Under the pieces are notes generated by a model. That model was not told where the DNA came from. It searched no databases and saw nothing but the letters and a program-made list of their open reading frames with translations. From Psoroptes ovis (lineage: Eukaryota; Arthropoda; Arachnida; Sarcoptiformes; Psoroptidae): DNA of 64,000 nucleotides. The stretch covers positions 3,879,501 through 3,943,500 of the forward strand of contig PQWQ01000001.1 of NCBI GenBank assembly GCA_002943765.1, written 5' to 3'. This document shows, in pieces, positions 63,801 to 64,000 of this stretch; within the stretch, counting starts at the first letter, position 1, and the number at the start of each line of letters is the position of its first letter. The position numbers and the translations under genes were made by a program.

Positions 63801-64000
63801 TAATTTCATCATTTACTTTAGTTCCTGTGAGAGTGAATTACTTTGATCATTGTTCTATTTTGCTTTGTTTTATTTTATTTTATTTGGTCGTTTTCCGAAG
63901 ACGATTCAAAGAATGTTTCATATTTAAAATCCAAATTTTTAATTAAAAGTCGGAATTTTTGGGGCCACTATCGGGTTCACCACCACCAATGATTTCATCG
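60872..64000. other. Right-end region, no confident gene
   Basis: AT-rich sequence upstream of ACBP. Features noted are a poly-A run at 61018-61038, a 20-bp minisatellite at 63091-63150, a candidate exon frame at 62864-63019 (+), and the last 45 bases, which are GC-richer and open in several frames on both strands, suggesting an exon cut by the window edge. Open frames of 60-85 codons in between are Lys/Phe/Ile-rich and look random. Confidence 0.5.
63091..63150. repeat. 20-bp minisatellite, 3 copies
   Basis: Unit TGAATTCAATAGAATTGAAT repeated three times, with one A-to-G change in the third copy. The repeat is itself rich in GAATTC/AATT palindromes and is followed by an inverted copy (TTTTCCATTGAATTCAATTT). 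Confidence 0.92.

Noticed and set aside
1..64000. CRISPR arrays, operons, riboswitches, rRNA genes
   Set aside because: No spaced direct repeats, no polycistronic layout and no rRNA-like sequence; this is eukaryotic DNA.

Overview
This is a window of a eukaryotic nuclear genome: very AT-rich, with short (about 60-190 bp) GT-AG introns, genes on both strands, no operons and no bacterial signals. Predicted proteins are full of Asn, Gln, Asp and Ser homopolymer tracts. Together with an animal gene set (clustered-mitochondria protein, LKB1-type kinase, Mediator MED21, SOSS-B, a DPP-family protein, an LRR/FN3 receptor, acyl-CoA-binding protein), this points to an arthropod. An acariform (astigmatid, dust-mite-like) mite is my best guess. 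That is an inference from composition and protein style, not a database match.

Layout. 1-1585 (+): 3' end of the clueless/CLUH gene. 2623-3384 (+): unrecognised single-exon gene. 3850-7025 (-): two-exon LRR-FN3 type I membrane receptor. 7026-22777: 15.7 kb with no convincing gene, but holding two intact hAT-type MITEs with perfect 8-bp target duplications, piggyBac-like TTAA relics and one orphan candidate exon. 22778-24142 (+): LKB1/STK11-like kinase, tail-to-tail with 24309-25368 (-), 3-hydroxyisobutyrate dehydrogenase. 25369-38755: second gene desert of 13.4 kb. 38756-41488 (+): unrecognised low-complexity protein of 847 aa. 44116-44979 (-) MED21 and 45376-45884 (+) SOSS-B are head-to-head. 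46218-49354 (-): DPP6/DPP10-like membrane protein that has lost two catalytic-triad residues. 51529-60144: cluster of five different four-pass membrane proteins (+,+,-,+,+) with a Cys-rich type I membrane protein (-) between the last two. 60431-60871 (-): acyl-CoA-binding protein. 60872-64000: mostly non-coding, with a weak candidate exon near 62.9 kb and possible coding sequence at the right edge.

The genes do not form one pathway. They are mostly household genes (mitochondrial biogenesis, valine catabolism, acyl-CoA transport, transcription, DNA repair, AMPK-pathway kinase) plus surface proteins. The most distinctive things are the four-TM cluster, the DPP pseudo-enzyme, the enlarged MED21, and the hAT and TTAA-type small transposons. 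I found no clearly new multi-gene system. The four-TM cluster is the best candidate for something undescribed. Exon structures were built by hand from open frames, GT/AG sites and phase, and each reported multi-exon CDS closes in frame.
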